Shown piece after piece: positions 53,049 through 62,673 of a stretch of 64,000 nt of DNA (its first letter is position 1; each line of letters begins with the position of its first letter). The stretch comes from an uncultured Vicinamibacterales bacterium (GTDB taxonomy: Bacteria; Acidobacteriota; Vicinamibacteria; Vicinamibacterales; UBA8438). Both the position numbers and the translations under genes were made by a program. The notes under the pieces are model-generated. The model had not been told where the DNA came from. It worked only from the letters and a program-made list of their open reading frames with translations, and made no database searches. The stretch lies in contig OY282382.1 in the NCBI GenBank assembly GCA_958295905.1, positions 3,744,001 to 3,808,000 on the forward strand, given 5' to 3'.

Positions 53049-53221
53049 AGGACCATCCCACGCTCCGCCACCGCCGTGCGCAGGCGGAATCGTGGCGGGT
53101 CCTGGGGCTCCGGACGGGCGGAATCGTTGGGTCTCACGCGGCGCCGGCCGGTCGGCAAAACGGTGGCGACCCCTCGAATCGGGGGCGAGCCGTCACGCGA
53201 AGTCAGCGTGGGATGCTCCTG
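53049..53221 (+). repeat. Dispersed structured repeat, copy B
   Basis: Plus-strand copy of the element found inverted at 5593-5761, about 92% identical by eye. It fills most of the 314 bp gap between the DUF465 gene and tsaB and retains the nested hairpin CCGCCAC/GTGGCGG. The flanking 52936-53048 and 53222-53249 hold nothing recognisable. Confidence 0.85.
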
Positions 53222-53249
53222 GGGCGATCGGGACCTCCCCGCCCGCCGG

Positions 53250-54017
53250 TCAGGCGTCGTCGCCCCGGCGGCGCCGTTCCCGCGCCAGCTCCGCATCGGG
53301 TCGGCGCACGTACACCGGCCGGAGGGCGTGCGGCGTCCCCGCCCGCCCGCACCACGGCGCCCGCGCCGCCATCGCCGCCATCACCGCCGCCAGCAACGGC
53401 GTCTCGTCGAACTGCCTCGAAGCGGCGCCCAACCGCGCCTCCAGCAAGGGCCGGCTGGCCGCGGCGCCGTCTCCGATGACCCACGCCGAGCGATGCCGCA
53501 ACCGATCCCGCCATCCGTCCAGCACCGCGGCGGGCAGGGCCGAGACCGGGGGCTCCACCACGCGCCAGCCGTCGCCCCCCGCTACCCGGGCGCGCGGAGC
53601 CGCCCCCGCCGGGTCCGGCGCATAGAGTGCCGCGAACACTTCTCCGCGCTTCGCGTCCACCCAGGGAACGATCAGATCGGGAGGGGCTCCGGTTCCGACC
53701 CGCCGCGCGGCGACGTCCACCAGAACGTCCAGAACCGGAATGCCGACCACCGGCCGGCCGTGCGCGAGAGCGAGCCCCTGGACGGTCGCGATGCCGACGC
53801 GGAGTCCGGTGAACGATCCCGGTCCGAGGGCCACGGCGTACCGGTCGACGTCGGCCGTGGCCATCCGGCGCCGCGCCAGCAGCGCATGCAGCGCATCCGG
53901 CAACCGCTCGCCATGGGTCAGGCCGGGGTCGCCCGACACGGCCTCGATCACGCGGCCGTTCCGCGCCAGCGCGAAGCTGCCCCGATTCGTCGTCGTATCG
54001 ACCGCCAGCGTGAGCAA
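53250..54017 (-). CDS. tsaB: tRNA threonylcarbamoyladenosine biosynthesis protein TsaB
   Basis: Non-catalytic partner of TsaD in making t6A37 of ANN-decoding tRNAs. The 255-residue protein begins LTLAVDTTTNRGSFAL and contains ALGPGSFTGLRVG (about 63-75), the family hallmark. Translation appears to start at TTG 54017, as no ATG or GTG is in a suitable place. Divergent from mutS. Confidence 0.92.
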   Translation of the reverse strand: MLTLAVDTTTNRGSFALARNGRVIEAVSGDPGLTHGERLPDALHALLARRRMATADVDRYAVALGPGSFTGLRVGIATVQGLALAHGRPVVGIPVLDVLVDVAARRVGTGAPPDLIVPWVDAKRGEVFAALYAPDPAGAAPRARVAGGDGWRVVEPPVSALPAAVLDGWRDRLRHRSAWVIGDGAAASRPLLEARLGAASRQFDETPLLAAVMAAMAARAPWCGRAGTPHALRPVYVRRPDAELARERRRRGDDA

Positions 54018-54034
54018 ACCCGTTCCTCGGCGCC

Positions 54035-54063
54035 TTGACTGCTCCAGGCGCGCTTTCTATACT
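54035..54063 (+). promoter_or_regulatory. Sigma-70 promoter for mutS
   Basis: TTGACT at 54035-54040, a 17 bp spacer and TATACT at 54058-54063. Transcription near 54070 would give a leader of about 62 nt to the mutS GTG. Confidence 0.65.
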
Positions 54064-54131
54064 CGCACAATCCGCAGACCGCCGCACGCCGCCCCGCGGC
54101 CCCCAAGCGCCACGATCCGCCGATTGGCTCC

Positions 54132-56789
54132 GTGACCCCCTCCACGACGAACAGCGCCGCGGCGGTGCGGGCTCCGACCCCCGCCATGCGCCAGTATCTC
54201 GACGCGAAGCGCCGGCATCCGGACGCCATCGTGTTCTTCCGGATGGGCGACTTCTACGAGATGTTCTACGAGGACGCGGTCACCGCGGCGCGGGCGCTGG
54301 ATCTGACCCTGACGTCGCGGTCGAAGGATGCGGCCGGCGGTGCGATTCCGATGTGCGGCGTGCCCCACCACGCCGCCGACACCTACCTGACCCGGCTGGT
54401 GCGGAAGGGGTTCCGGGTCGCCATCTGCGAGCAGGTCGAAGACCCCCGGAAGGCCAGGGGCGTCGTGCAACGCGAGGTGGTGCGGGTCGTATCTCCCGGC
54501 ACGTTCACCAACGCGGCGTATCTCGACGATCGGGAGCCGGTGTTCCTGATGGGGATCATGATCCTCCCGGCCGCGGCTTCGGGCGCGCAGGATCGGTACG
54601 GCATGGCCCTGCTCGACATCTCGACCGGCGCCTTCGTGGCGACGGAGTACGGGGGCGACACCGGGCGCCAGTCGCTCGCGGACGACATCGCGGTGCTCCA
54701 ACCGCGGGAGGTGGTCGCGCCGGAGGACCGCGACCTCGTTCCCCTGCTGCCCGATCCCGCTCCCCCGGCGGTCACCGCCCTCGCGCCGTGGGTCTTCGAC
54801 GACCACCGGGCCCGCGAGGCATTGACGAGCCAGTTCGGCACCGCCGGGCTCGAAGGATTCGGACTCGGAAGCCGGCCGGCGGCGGTCGCGGCCGCCGGGG
54901 CCCTCGTCCACTATCTGCGCGAGACGCAGCAGGGCCGCTTGTCCCACGTCCGTGGCGTCGCCTTTCGAGAGACGGCGGACGCACTGGTCGTCGATGCCGC
55001 CACGCTCAAGCATCTCGAGGTGGTCCGCTCGGCCGACGGCGACGGATCCGGCTCTCTGCTCGCCGAGATCGACCACACCGTGACGGTGATGGGCAGCCGC
55101 CTGCTGCGGAGTTGGCTGCTGCGGCCCCTCGTGAACCTCGAGCGGGTGCGCAACCGCCTCGACGCGGTCGAGGAGCTGGCGTTTCGGTCCACCGATCGCG
55201 CGAAGCTCCGCGAGGCGCTCAAGCCCGTGCAGGACCTGGAGCGTCTGGTCGCGAGAGCTGCGATGGGGACGGCGGGTCCGCGGGATCTGCTCGCGCTGCA
55301 GCGATCGCTGGCCGCGGTCCCCCGCATCAAGGCTATTCTCCAGGCCCTCGACGCCCCCCTGACGAGCAGCTTGGCGGCGGAGCTGGACGAGGTTCCGGCG
55401 GTGCGGGACGCCATCGAGGCGACCGTGAGCGAATCGCCTCCCGCCCTCGCGCGCGACGGCGGGGTCATTCGTGACGGCGTGGACACGGCATTGGACGACC
55501 TGCGCGCAATCAGCCGGGGCGGCAAGGAACAGATCGCCGCCATGGAGGCGGCCGAGCGCGCGCGCACCGGCATCGGGTCGCTGAAGATCCGGTTCAACCG
55601 CGTCTTCGGGTACTACATCGAGGTCTCGAAGGCGAATCTGCGCGCGGTGCCCGACGACTATCACCGGAAGCAGACGGTCGCCGGGGGCGAACGTTTCATA
55701 ACCCCCGCCCTCAAGGACTACGAGCACAAGGTGCTGGGGGCCGACGAACAGATTCTGGAGCGGGAAATCAGTCTGTTCGAGACGCTCAGAAGCGAGGTCG
55801 CGGCGGCGGCGCCGCCCATCCAGGATTCGGCCCGGGCGGTGGCCAACCTCGACGTGCTGGCCGGGCTCGCCGAGGCGGCGGCGGTCAACGACTACATCAA
55901 GCCGCACGTGCACGACGGAGACGATCTGGTGATCGTCGAGGGGCGTCATCCCGTCGTGGAACGGCACGTCGGACATGACTTCGTCCCCAACGACGTGACC
56001 CTCAACGGATCCACGCACCAGGTGATCATCCTGACCGGCCCGAACATGGGCGGCAAATCGACCTATCTGCGGCAGACCGCCCTGATCGTCCTCTTGGCCC
56101 ACATCGGGTCGTTCGTACCGGCGAACCGCGCCAAACTGCCGATAACCGACCGGATCTTCGCCCGCGTCGGCGCCTCCGACAACATCGCGCGCGGCCAATC
56201 GACCTTCATGGTGGAAATGCAGGAAACCGCGAACATCCTCCATTCGGCGACCTCCCGCAGCCTGGTGTTGCTGGACGAGATCGGCCGGGGCACCGCGACC
56301 TACGACGGGCTGAGCATCGCGTGGGCCGTCGCCGAGCATCTGGCGACCGATCCATCGGCCCGGCCGAGGACGTTGTTCGCCACCCACTACCACGAGCTGA
56401 CCGAAATCGCCGACCGGCTGCCGGGGGTGACCAACTGCCATGTGGTGGCGCGCGAATGGCAGGACGAGATCCACTTCCTCCGGAAGGTGGAGCCGGGACG
56501 CTCGGACCACAGCTACGGCATCCAGGTCGCACGCCTCGCCGGCCTGCCGGCGCGGACGGTCGAACGGGCGAAGGAGCTCCTGCACGGTCTCGAGCAGGAC
56601 GAGCTGGCGCGGGGCGGACGCCCGGTGCCGGCGGCCGGGAACGCGGATCCGCAGACGCAGTTGGCGCTGTTCGCGGACGCCCCGCCCGAGCCGGAAGTGG
56701 TCCGTCGCCTGCGCGATGCCGACGTCGACGGCATGACCCCCCTCGAGGCCCTCAACCTGCTGGCGGAGCTCAAGCGGGAGGCGAAGTAG
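54132..56789 (+). CDS. mutS: DNA mismatch repair protein MutS
   Basis: Recognises base mismatches and recruits MutL. The 885-residue protein has the mismatch-binding FFRMGDFYEMF near residues 34-44 (Phe-x-Glu present), connector, lever and clamp domains, and the ABC ATPase with Walker A GPNMGGKST, Walker B VLLDEIGRGT and the ATHYHEL block. Starts at GTG 54132 without a clear ribosome-binding site. No mutL is seen nearby. Confidence 0.97.
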   Translation: MTPSTTNSAAAVRAPTPAMRQYLDAKRRHPDAIVFFRMGDFYEMFYEDAVTAARALDLTLTSRSKDAAGGAIPMCGVPHHAADTYLTRLVRKGFRVAICEQVEDPRKARGVVQREVVRVVSPGTFTNAAYLDDREPVFLMGIMILPAAASGAQDRYGMALLDISTGAFVATEYGGDTGRQSLADDIAVLQPREVVAPEDRDLVPLLPDPAPPAVTALAPWVFDDHRAREALTSQFGTAGLEGFGLGSRPAAVAAAGALVHYLRETQQGRLSHVRGVAFRETADALVVDAATLKHLEVVRSADGDGSGSLLAEIDHTVTVMGSRLLRSWLLRPLVNLERVRNRLDAVEELAFRSTDRAKLREALKPVQDLERLVARAAMGTAGPRDLLALQRSLAAVPRIKAILQALDAPLTSSLAAELDEVPAVRDAIEATVSESPPALARDGGVIRDGVDTALDDLRAISRGGKEQIAAMEAAERARTGIGSLKIRFNRVFGYYIEVSKANLRAVPDDYHRKQTVAGGERFITPALKDYEHKVLGADEQILEREISLFETLRSEVAAAAPPIQDSARAVANLDVLAGLAEAAAVNDYIKPHVHDGDDLVIVEGRHPVVERHVGHDFVPNDVTLNGSTHQVIILTGPNMGGKSTYLRQTALIVLLAHIGSFVPANRAKLPITDRIFARVGASDNIARGQSTFMVEMQETANILHSATSRSLVLLDEIGRGTATYDGLSIAWAVAEHLATDPSARPRTLFATHYHELTEIADRLPGVTNCHVVAREWQDEIHFLRKVEPGRSDHSYGIQVARLAGLPARTVERAKELLHGLEQDELARGGRPVPAAGNADPQTQLALFADAPPEPEVVRRLRDADVDGMTPLEALNLLAELKREAK

Positions 56790-56854
56790 CCCGCGCGGGT
56801 GACCCCGCCTCCGGTGAACGACGAGGCGCCGGGCGCGGGAACGAACGAACGCCC

Positions 56855-58345
56855 ATGGCCGATCGCATCGGAATCATCGGGGCCGGCTTCAGCGGGCTGC
56901 TGAGCGCCTACCTGCTCGAGCGCCGGTTCGGGGACCAGGTGGAGATCGAGGTCTGGGAGGCGGGCGACCGTTCCGGCGGCCGCGTTCGGACGACCCCGGT
57001 GCCCGAGGTCGGAGCGAGCTACGAGGCGGGGGTGGCCGAGCTGTACGACATCGCCGGCAATCCCCATCTCCGCCGGCTGATCCGTCACCTGGGTCTCCGG
57101 ACGCGCCCCCTCACCGGGACGCCGTACTTCGTGGTCGGCGACCGCGTCCTGCGGGACGACCGGATGCTCGAAGGGGTGCTCGGACGCCGCGGCATGGACC
57201 GCCTGCGCCGGTTCTGGGAGCGGGGCACGGGGCTGCGGCCGCCGGCGGACTACGCCCTGGCCGGCCGGGAACGCGACAACGCGCATCCCTGGCAGCGGCG
57301 CACGTTCGCGGACGTCCTCGGCGACATCGACGATCCGCTCTGCGAGTGGTTCACGGCGATGCAGTGCCACAGCGATCTGGCGACCGAGCCGCCCCATACC
57401 AGCGGGCTGTTCGGCATGGACAACCTGCTGATCGACCACCCCGGCTACTGCACCATGTACACCCTGGCGGAAGGGAACGAGGGGCTGATCGCGGCTCTGG
57501 CCGGCCGGGTCCGTTCTCCGGTATCCCCGGGGACGGCCGTCACCCACGTGGCCGCGGACGAGGAGACCGGGATGCGGGTCTCCCTGCGGAACCGCGGCGG
57601 CGGGCGCCGCGACGTCGAGGTCGACGCGTTGCTCGTCACCCTGCCGCCGGCCGGCGTGCGGCGCATCCGCTGGAGCGACGAGCGCCTGCAGGACGCGGTC
57701 GCCGGCCACGTTCGCCATCATGATCACGGAACCGCGTATCTGCGGGTGACCCTGCTTTTTCGCCGGCGGTTCTGGCGCCGCGCGTTTCCCGAAGACTACT
57801 TCGTGAGCGACGCCTTCGGCGGCGTCACCGTCTACGACCAATCGCCGGACGACGGCGCGGAAGGGGCAGGCATCCAGAGCTGGCTATTGGGTGGGGCGCC
57901 GGCCCTGGAGTACGCCTCGAAGTCCGACGGAGACATCGTGGCCGCGGTCCTCAACGCCGTGCCCGGCCTCAGCCCCGTCCGGGAAGATCTGCTCGTCCGG
58001 GCCTTCGTGGACCGGTGGACGGGCGTAGCCGGCGTCTCCGCCCTGCCCGGCGGCGTCCCGCTGCGTCCCGCGCGGCAACGTCACAGCCCCGACCCCCGCT
58101 GGCCTCAACTGCAGTTCATCGGAGACTATCTCTACGACGCCACCCTGTGCGGAGCCCTCGATGCCGTGTTGTACGGGGTATCGCGTCTCGGCGATCTGAT
58201 CACCGCGAAGACCGATTCGGTCGCAGACGGCGCCGCGGATCTGTTCGGCGCCGGAGCCGAACCCGGATCCAGCACGCCGTCATCTCCCCGATCCGCCTTC
58301 TTCCTCGACGAGCGTCGGGCCGCGGGCCGGGAGTCTGCGCGGTAG
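56855..58345 (+). CDS. FAD-dependent amine oxidase/desaturase-like protein
   Basis: A 496-residue flavoprotein. The FAD-binding GIIGAGFSGLLSAYLLERR (residues 5-23) and the following WEAGDRSGGRVRT are the hallmarks of the amine-oxidase/phytoene-desaturase superfamily. A C-terminal FAD-contact region FIGDYLYDATLCGALDAVLYG is also typical. The substrate is unknown. It follows mutS by 65 bp on the same strand without functional connection. The last codons (RESAR) and the stop are part of a repeated hairpin element. Confidence 0.8.
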   Translation: MADRIGIIGAGFSGLLSAYLLERRFGDQVEIEVWEAGDRSGGRVRTTPVPEVGASYEAGVAELYDIAGNPHLRRLIRHLGLRTRPLTGTPYFVVGDRVLRDDRMLEGVLGRRGMDRLRRFWERGTGLRPPADYALAGRERDNAHPWQRRTFADVLGDIDDPLCEWFTAMQCHSDLATEPPHTSGLFGMDNLLIDHPGYCTMYTLAEGNEGLIAALAGRVRSPVSPGTAVTHVAADEETGMRVSLRNRGGGRRDVEVDALLVTLPPAGVRRIRWSDERLQDAVAGHVRHHDHGTAYLRVTLLFRRRFWRRAFPEDYFVSDAFGGVTVYDQSPDDGAEGAGIQSWLLGGAPALEYASKSDGDIVAAVLNAVPGLSPVREDLLVRAFVDRWTGVAGVSALPGGVPLRPARQRHSPDPRWPQLQFIGDYLYDATLCGALDAVLYGVSRLGDLITAKTDSVADGAADLFGAGAEPGSSTPSSPRSAFFLDERRAAGRESAR

Positions 58346-58358
58346 GAACGGCGCGGAC
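58333..58358 (+). repeat. Stop-codon hairpin element at the flavoprotein 3' end
   Basis: GTCTGCGC, a loop that contains the TAG stop, and GCGCGGAC (one G-U pair) form an 8 bp stem. The sequence continues GCCCGGAGG, as in the copy at the recJ stop (GCCTGGAGG). Confidence 0.6.
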
Positions 58359-58409
58359 GCCCGGAGGTTGGTTGGGGGCGGCGCACGGGCGTGTGTGGGG
58401 CCGCGGCCG

Positions 58410-59522
58410 TCACGCGACCGGCTCCTGCAGGGTGAGGCAGTGCAGCGTGCCCAGGCCCAGGACCAGATCGACGGCGTGGATGCCGATCACTTCGCGACGC
58501 GGAAACAGCTCGGCCAGTCGGCCGAGGGCCACCCGGTCGGCCGGATCATTGAAGGTCGGCACGAGGACCAGGCCGTTGGCGATGTAGAAGTTCAGATAGC
58601 TGGCCGGCAGCCGCTGGTTGCCGAACCAGAGCGGCCGGGGCATCGGCAGCGGTACCACCGTGAGGCGGCGGCCGCCCACCCGGGCCGCCCGCAAACGGCG
58701 AAGATTGTCCTCCAGCGGAGCATGGTTGACGTCGGCGGGGTCCGGCTCGGCGGCGGCGGCGACGGTGGCGGCATCGACGAAACGTGCGACGTCGTCGACG
58801 TGTCCATGGGTGTCGTCGCCGGCGATGCCGCGCCCCAGCCAGATAATGTTGTCAACGCCGAGATAGGCCTCGAACGCCCGTTCAACGTCCCCGCGGTCCA
58901 TGCCCGGGTTCCTCGGTTGCACGACCGGGTCGAGCAGACACTCTTCGGTCGCCAGCGCGGTCCCGGCGCCGTTGACGTCAATGCTCCCCCCTTCGAGGAC
59001 CATCGCCCGGCGCCGGCCGCCGGGGCGCGCGGCGATGCGCCGCATCCGCCGAGCGGCGGCGATGCGGCCCGGCAGCCGGTTGTCGTGCGCCCAGTCGTCG
59101 TACCTGGCCCAGCCGTTGAAACGCCAGTCAACGAGGGCGACCTCCGCGGACGTCCCCCCCCCGGCCGCGCGCCGCACGAACGTGCCGCCCGAGTCGCGGA
59201 CCCAGCCCCGGTTGGTCGGGAACCGGTGGACGCCGACCCGACCCGGATCGACCCCGACCCGGGCCAACCGCCTCAGCGCCCGCCGCTCGGCGCCGGCGTC
59301 GCCGAATATGATTTCGACCGGCTCGACCGCCGCGAGCCGGCGGACGATCTCGACGTAGCACCACCGGACCGCCTCGACCTTGCCCGGCCAGTCGGAACGG
59401 TTGTGCGGCCACGCGAGCCAGGTCGCGCGGTGGGCGGCCCACTCGGCGGGCATGCGGTACCGGTCCCCCGCGGGGCGGGTTCGGGACTCGGGCGGCAGGA
59501 CGGTTCGGCTGGCAGGCGTCAT
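58410..59522 (-). CDS. aguA: Agmatine deiminase
   Basis: Converts agmatine to N-carbamoylputrescine, peptidyl-arginine-deiminase-like fold. The 370-residue protein shows RMPAEWAAHRATWLAWPHN near the N-terminus, NRGWVRDSGGTFV, LEGGSIDVNG, the histidine in DDTHGHVDDVARF, and the catalytic cysteine in GTLHCLTLQEP near the C-terminus. It is followed on the same strand, upstream in transcription order, by the N-carbamoylputrescine amidase gene, giving a two-step route from agmatine to putrescine. Confidence 0.93.
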   Translation of the reverse strand: MTPASRTVLPPESRTRPAGDRYRMPAEWAAHRATWLAWPHNRSDWPGKVEAVRWCYVEIVRRLAAVEPVEIIFGDAGAERRALRRLARVGVDPGRVGVHRFPTNRGWVRDSGGTFVRRAAGGGTSAEVALVDWRFNGWARYDDWAHDNRLPGRIAAARRMRRIAARPGGRRRAMVLEGGSIDVNGAGTALATEECLLDPVVQPRNPGMDRGDVERAFEAYLGVDNIIWLGRGIAGDDTHGHVDDVARFVDAATVAAAAEPDPADVNHAPLEDNLRRLRAARVGGRRLTVVPLPMPRPLWFGNQRLPASYLNFYIANGLVLVPTFNDPADRVALGRLAELFPRREVIGIHAVDLVLGLGTLHCLTLQEPVA

Positions 59523-59649
59523 GCGGGACCGCTTTGGCCGGGTTTGCCGTTCATCGCCGCATCGGCCGGGCGATCAGGGACTGCGGCCGGGCTGACGGCC
59601 TTGGGCGGGGCCGCGCTGAGTCGGCCGGCGCGCATCCGGTGCGAGCTCG

Positions 59650-60612
<963 letters not shown>

Positions 60613-60791
60613 TGGTACATGCCCGGCCGGCACGACGCCCGCACCGAACCGCCGAGGCACCCGTCAAGCGGGGCGCGGCAGCGGCCCCCGGGCCGGTGAC
60701 TGCAACCGGGTTGCCAACTTCATCGCGGCGCAACCCGTGATGCCCGCTGGGGTACGCGTGTGACGCGGCAAGGTGATGCCCGCCAGGATCG

Positions 60792-61571
60792 TCAGCTTTC
60801 GATCTGCAGCACCCGCAGCTCGCGCTCGGCGTTTGTGAAGTAGAGCGAGGTCGGGAACTCGTCCATGATGCGCTGGAACGCGGCCCGGGCCTCGTCGGCC
60901 CGACCGGCCAACCGGTAGGCGCGTCCCAACTCCATCAGGACGCCGTCGACGGGCAGCGTCGCGTCGGCATCGGCAACCGAGGACGGTTCGAGCAGGGCGA
61001 TCGCCGCCTCGTAGGAGCCGCGGGACATCTGCACGCTCGCCAGTCCCAGGATGGCCATGCGACCGTAGACGCCGGTCTCGTCGTCGTCGACCACGCGCTG
61101 GTACTGCCCGGCCGCCTCGTCGTAACGTCCGAGGGCGGCCAGAGCCGCGGCGGCCCGGTATCGGGCGGTGATGCCCGACGGCGTGCCCGGATAGCTGTCG
61201 GCGGTTTCGAGCAGCATCGGAAGCGATGCCGACATCTTCGCCTCAATCGTCGGATAGGAGCCGGGCGGCTGGACGAAGGGGGGCTCCCCGGTATCCGCGG
61301 CCGCGTCTTCCCCCCCGCCGGTCACCGGCGGCGGGGGCGGCGGAACGACCGGGGCATCCGCGACCACGAGAGCCTCGGCGAGCAGCGTTCCCGCCGACGC
61401 CTCCGCCCGCGCGGTCCACCAGGAATAGCCGCCGAACAGCACGAGGACGGCCAGTCCGATGCCGGCGCCGATCGCGAGCCCGGCGCCCCAGTTCTCCACC
61501 CGGTGCTGGAACCGGGCCACCGCCACCGCGAGGGCGTTTTCCTTCAGGTGATGCCGCTCACTCCGCCTCAT
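60792..61571 (-). CDS. Membrane-anchored TPR protein (YfgM-like)
   Basis: A 259-residue protein with a cytoplasmic N-terminus (about 1-32), one membrane helix (about 33-55), a Pro/Gly-rich spacer (75-100) and three or four tetratricopeptide-type repeats (AAALAALGRYDEAAGQYQRV, LASVQMSRGSYEAAIALLEP, LGRAYRLAGRADEARAAFQR). Layout resembles the YfgM/DUF2133 family associated with the Sec translocon and periplasmic chaperones; the family assignment is by layout. The 179 bp between it and aguB holds nothing I recognise. Confidence 0.75.
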   Translation of the reverse strand: MRRSERHHLKENALAVAVARFQHRVENWGAGLAIGAGIGLAVLVLFGGYSWWTARAEASAGTLLAEALVVADAPVVPPPPPPVTGGGEDAAADTGEPPFVQPPGSYPTIEAKMSASLPMLLETADSYPGTPSGITARYRAAAALAALGRYDEAAGQYQRVVDDDETGVYGRMAILGLASVQMSRGSYEAAIALLEPSSVADADATLPVDGVLMELGRAYRLAGRADEARAAFQRIMDEFPTSLYFTNAERELRVLQIES

Positions 61572-61664
61572 TCGTGTGTTCCTGCCTTTTCCCGGTGTCT
61601 TTCCACGCCGGCGTGTCGCCGCCAGTGTACCAGAGACCTGCCCCCGGGGGCGACGGGTTCGGGT

Positions 61665-61741
61665 TGGCGCGCGTGCCTGGATTCGAACCAGGGGCCTACC
61701 GCTTAGGAGGCGGTCGCTCTATCCGACTGAGCTACACGCGC
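61665..61741 (-). tRNA. tRNA-Arg (anticodon CCT)
   Basis: A complete cloverleaf can be drawn: acceptor GCGCGTG/CACGCGC, D-arm GCTC/GAGC, anticodon stem ACCGC/GCGGT with loop CTCCTAA (anticodon CCT, reading AGG), T-arm CCTGG-TTCGAAT-CCAGG, discriminator G and an encoded CCA. The 77 nt length includes the CCA. Confidence 0.96.
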
Positions 61742-61765
61742 GTACCGAGTAAGACACCAGTTTAG

Positions 61766-61810
61766 CAGAGGCCGAACGGGTACCGATTCGCAGAGGCCGA
61801 ACGGTACCGG
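61766..61810. repeat. Short tandem repeat upstream of tRNA-Arg
   Basis: CAGAGGCCGAACGG(G)TACCG occurs twice, 25 bp apart, directly upstream of the tRNA on its transcribed strand. A TAAACT hexamer on the minus strand next to it could be the tRNA -10. Confidence 0.6.
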
Positions 61811-61842
61811 GCGGCCGGCCCGCGGGAACGCGGGTCGTCGCG

Positions 61843-61937
61843 CGGGGCCCGCAGACGGGCGGGTTCGTGCGCCCCGCCCCGGAATCAAACACGGGGCCCG
61901 CAGACGGTGCGGGTTCGTGCGCCCCGCCCCGGAATCA
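61843..61937 (-). repeat. Two tandem 46 bp repeats resembling the tRNA-Arg 3' end
   Basis: 61843-61888 and 61892-61937 differ at only a few positions. Read on the minus strand each contains GGCCCCGTGTTTGATTCC followed by GGGGCGCACGAACCCG (taking the joined copies). The tRNA T-arm and 3' flank read GGCCCCTGGTTCGAATCC and GCGCGCCAACCCG. The similarity suggests decayed partial copies of the tRNA 3' half. The second repeat overlaps the stop codon of the next gene. Confidence 0.55.
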
Positions 61938-62165
61938 CAGGCGCCAGGGCAACATCGGCTTCAACGGGTATCCCGACTCGTCCAGCAGCCAAGCCGGCCG
62001 CCGGTGTGACACCGCGACGGTCCGGGTGAGATCGATCGCGCCGGCCAGCGAGTCCCGCTCTCCCAGGGTGTCTTCGCCGAGTCGGACGACCCAGCTTCCC
62101 CGGCCGTCCGACGGGGACTGATGGCAGCAGATGACATCGTGCACTTCGTCTGGAAACTGCAGCAT
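61935..62165 (-). CDS. Small DUF2188-like protein
   Basis: A 76-residue frame with strong GC bias at third positions. The core GSWVVRLGEDTLGERDSLAG followed by AIDLTR and RRPAWLLDESGYPLKP resembles DUF2188-type small proteins (a Trp-Val strand, a helix with AIxxAR, then a final dipeptide-rich strand). The ATG at 62165 has no good ribosome-binding site. The frame remains open further upstream, but that part (to 62618) looks non-coding. Function unknown. Confidence 0.45.
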   Translation of the reverse strand: MLQFPDEVHDVICCHQSPSDGRGSWVVRLGEDTLGERDSLAGAIDLTRTVAVSHRRPAWLLDESGYPLKPMLPWRL

Positions 62166-62673
62166 GTACCGCTTTTTCGGCCGCAATGCGCCGCGGCGAC
62201 AGACCCCCGCGTCGAATGGCCGCCGTCTTGTCGCCGATCGCGCGAAGCGATCGATTCGGACCCGGCGGCGACTCCAAGATGTTGTGGTGGCCGAGGCATC
62301 GTCCGACCAACAGCTTCGGCGTGCGCTCACCGTCGTCCAGGCGCTTCGCTTCGCTTCGCTCCGCCCGCACTGTCGCGGAGCTCTCGGCCTGACGACGGGT
62401 CCGCGAAACGCCGGTCCGGACCGGCTCTTGTCGGACGACGCCCAAACCCTGAACCCCGGCATGTTGTGGTCGATGACCTGTCCACAATCCGTCACTCCGA
62501 AGCAACCTCCCCGCCCGAAATCCGGCTGGACCTGGACTCCTTGAGCGGCCGGGATCTTTACCGTTTGAGTCCAGTTTTGATCGTGTTTTGTTCGCTGCCA
62601 TGGGAGCGAACACAGCATCGGCGACTGCGCGGACCCACAGGCCTCGTCGGTCTGAGGCGGAGCCTCGCTGGAC
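62166..62673. other. Gene-free stretch downstream of gdhA
   Basis: About 500 bp with no convincing gene. It holds a short CTTCG tandem run (about 62343-62360), an 8 bp perfect inverted repeat TGTTCGCT/AGCGAACA around an 8 nt loop (62589-62612), and a small GAGGC/GCCTC hairpin near 62653-62666 just past the gdhA stop. None has a T-run on the gdhA side, so no terminator is called. Confidence 0.5.

Noticed and set aside
62589..62612. Intrinsic terminator for gdhA
   Set aside because: The 8 bp inverted repeat has a T-rich stretch on its plus-strand 5' side, which becomes an A-rich stretch after the stem in the gdhA direction, so it does not fit an intrinsic terminator.
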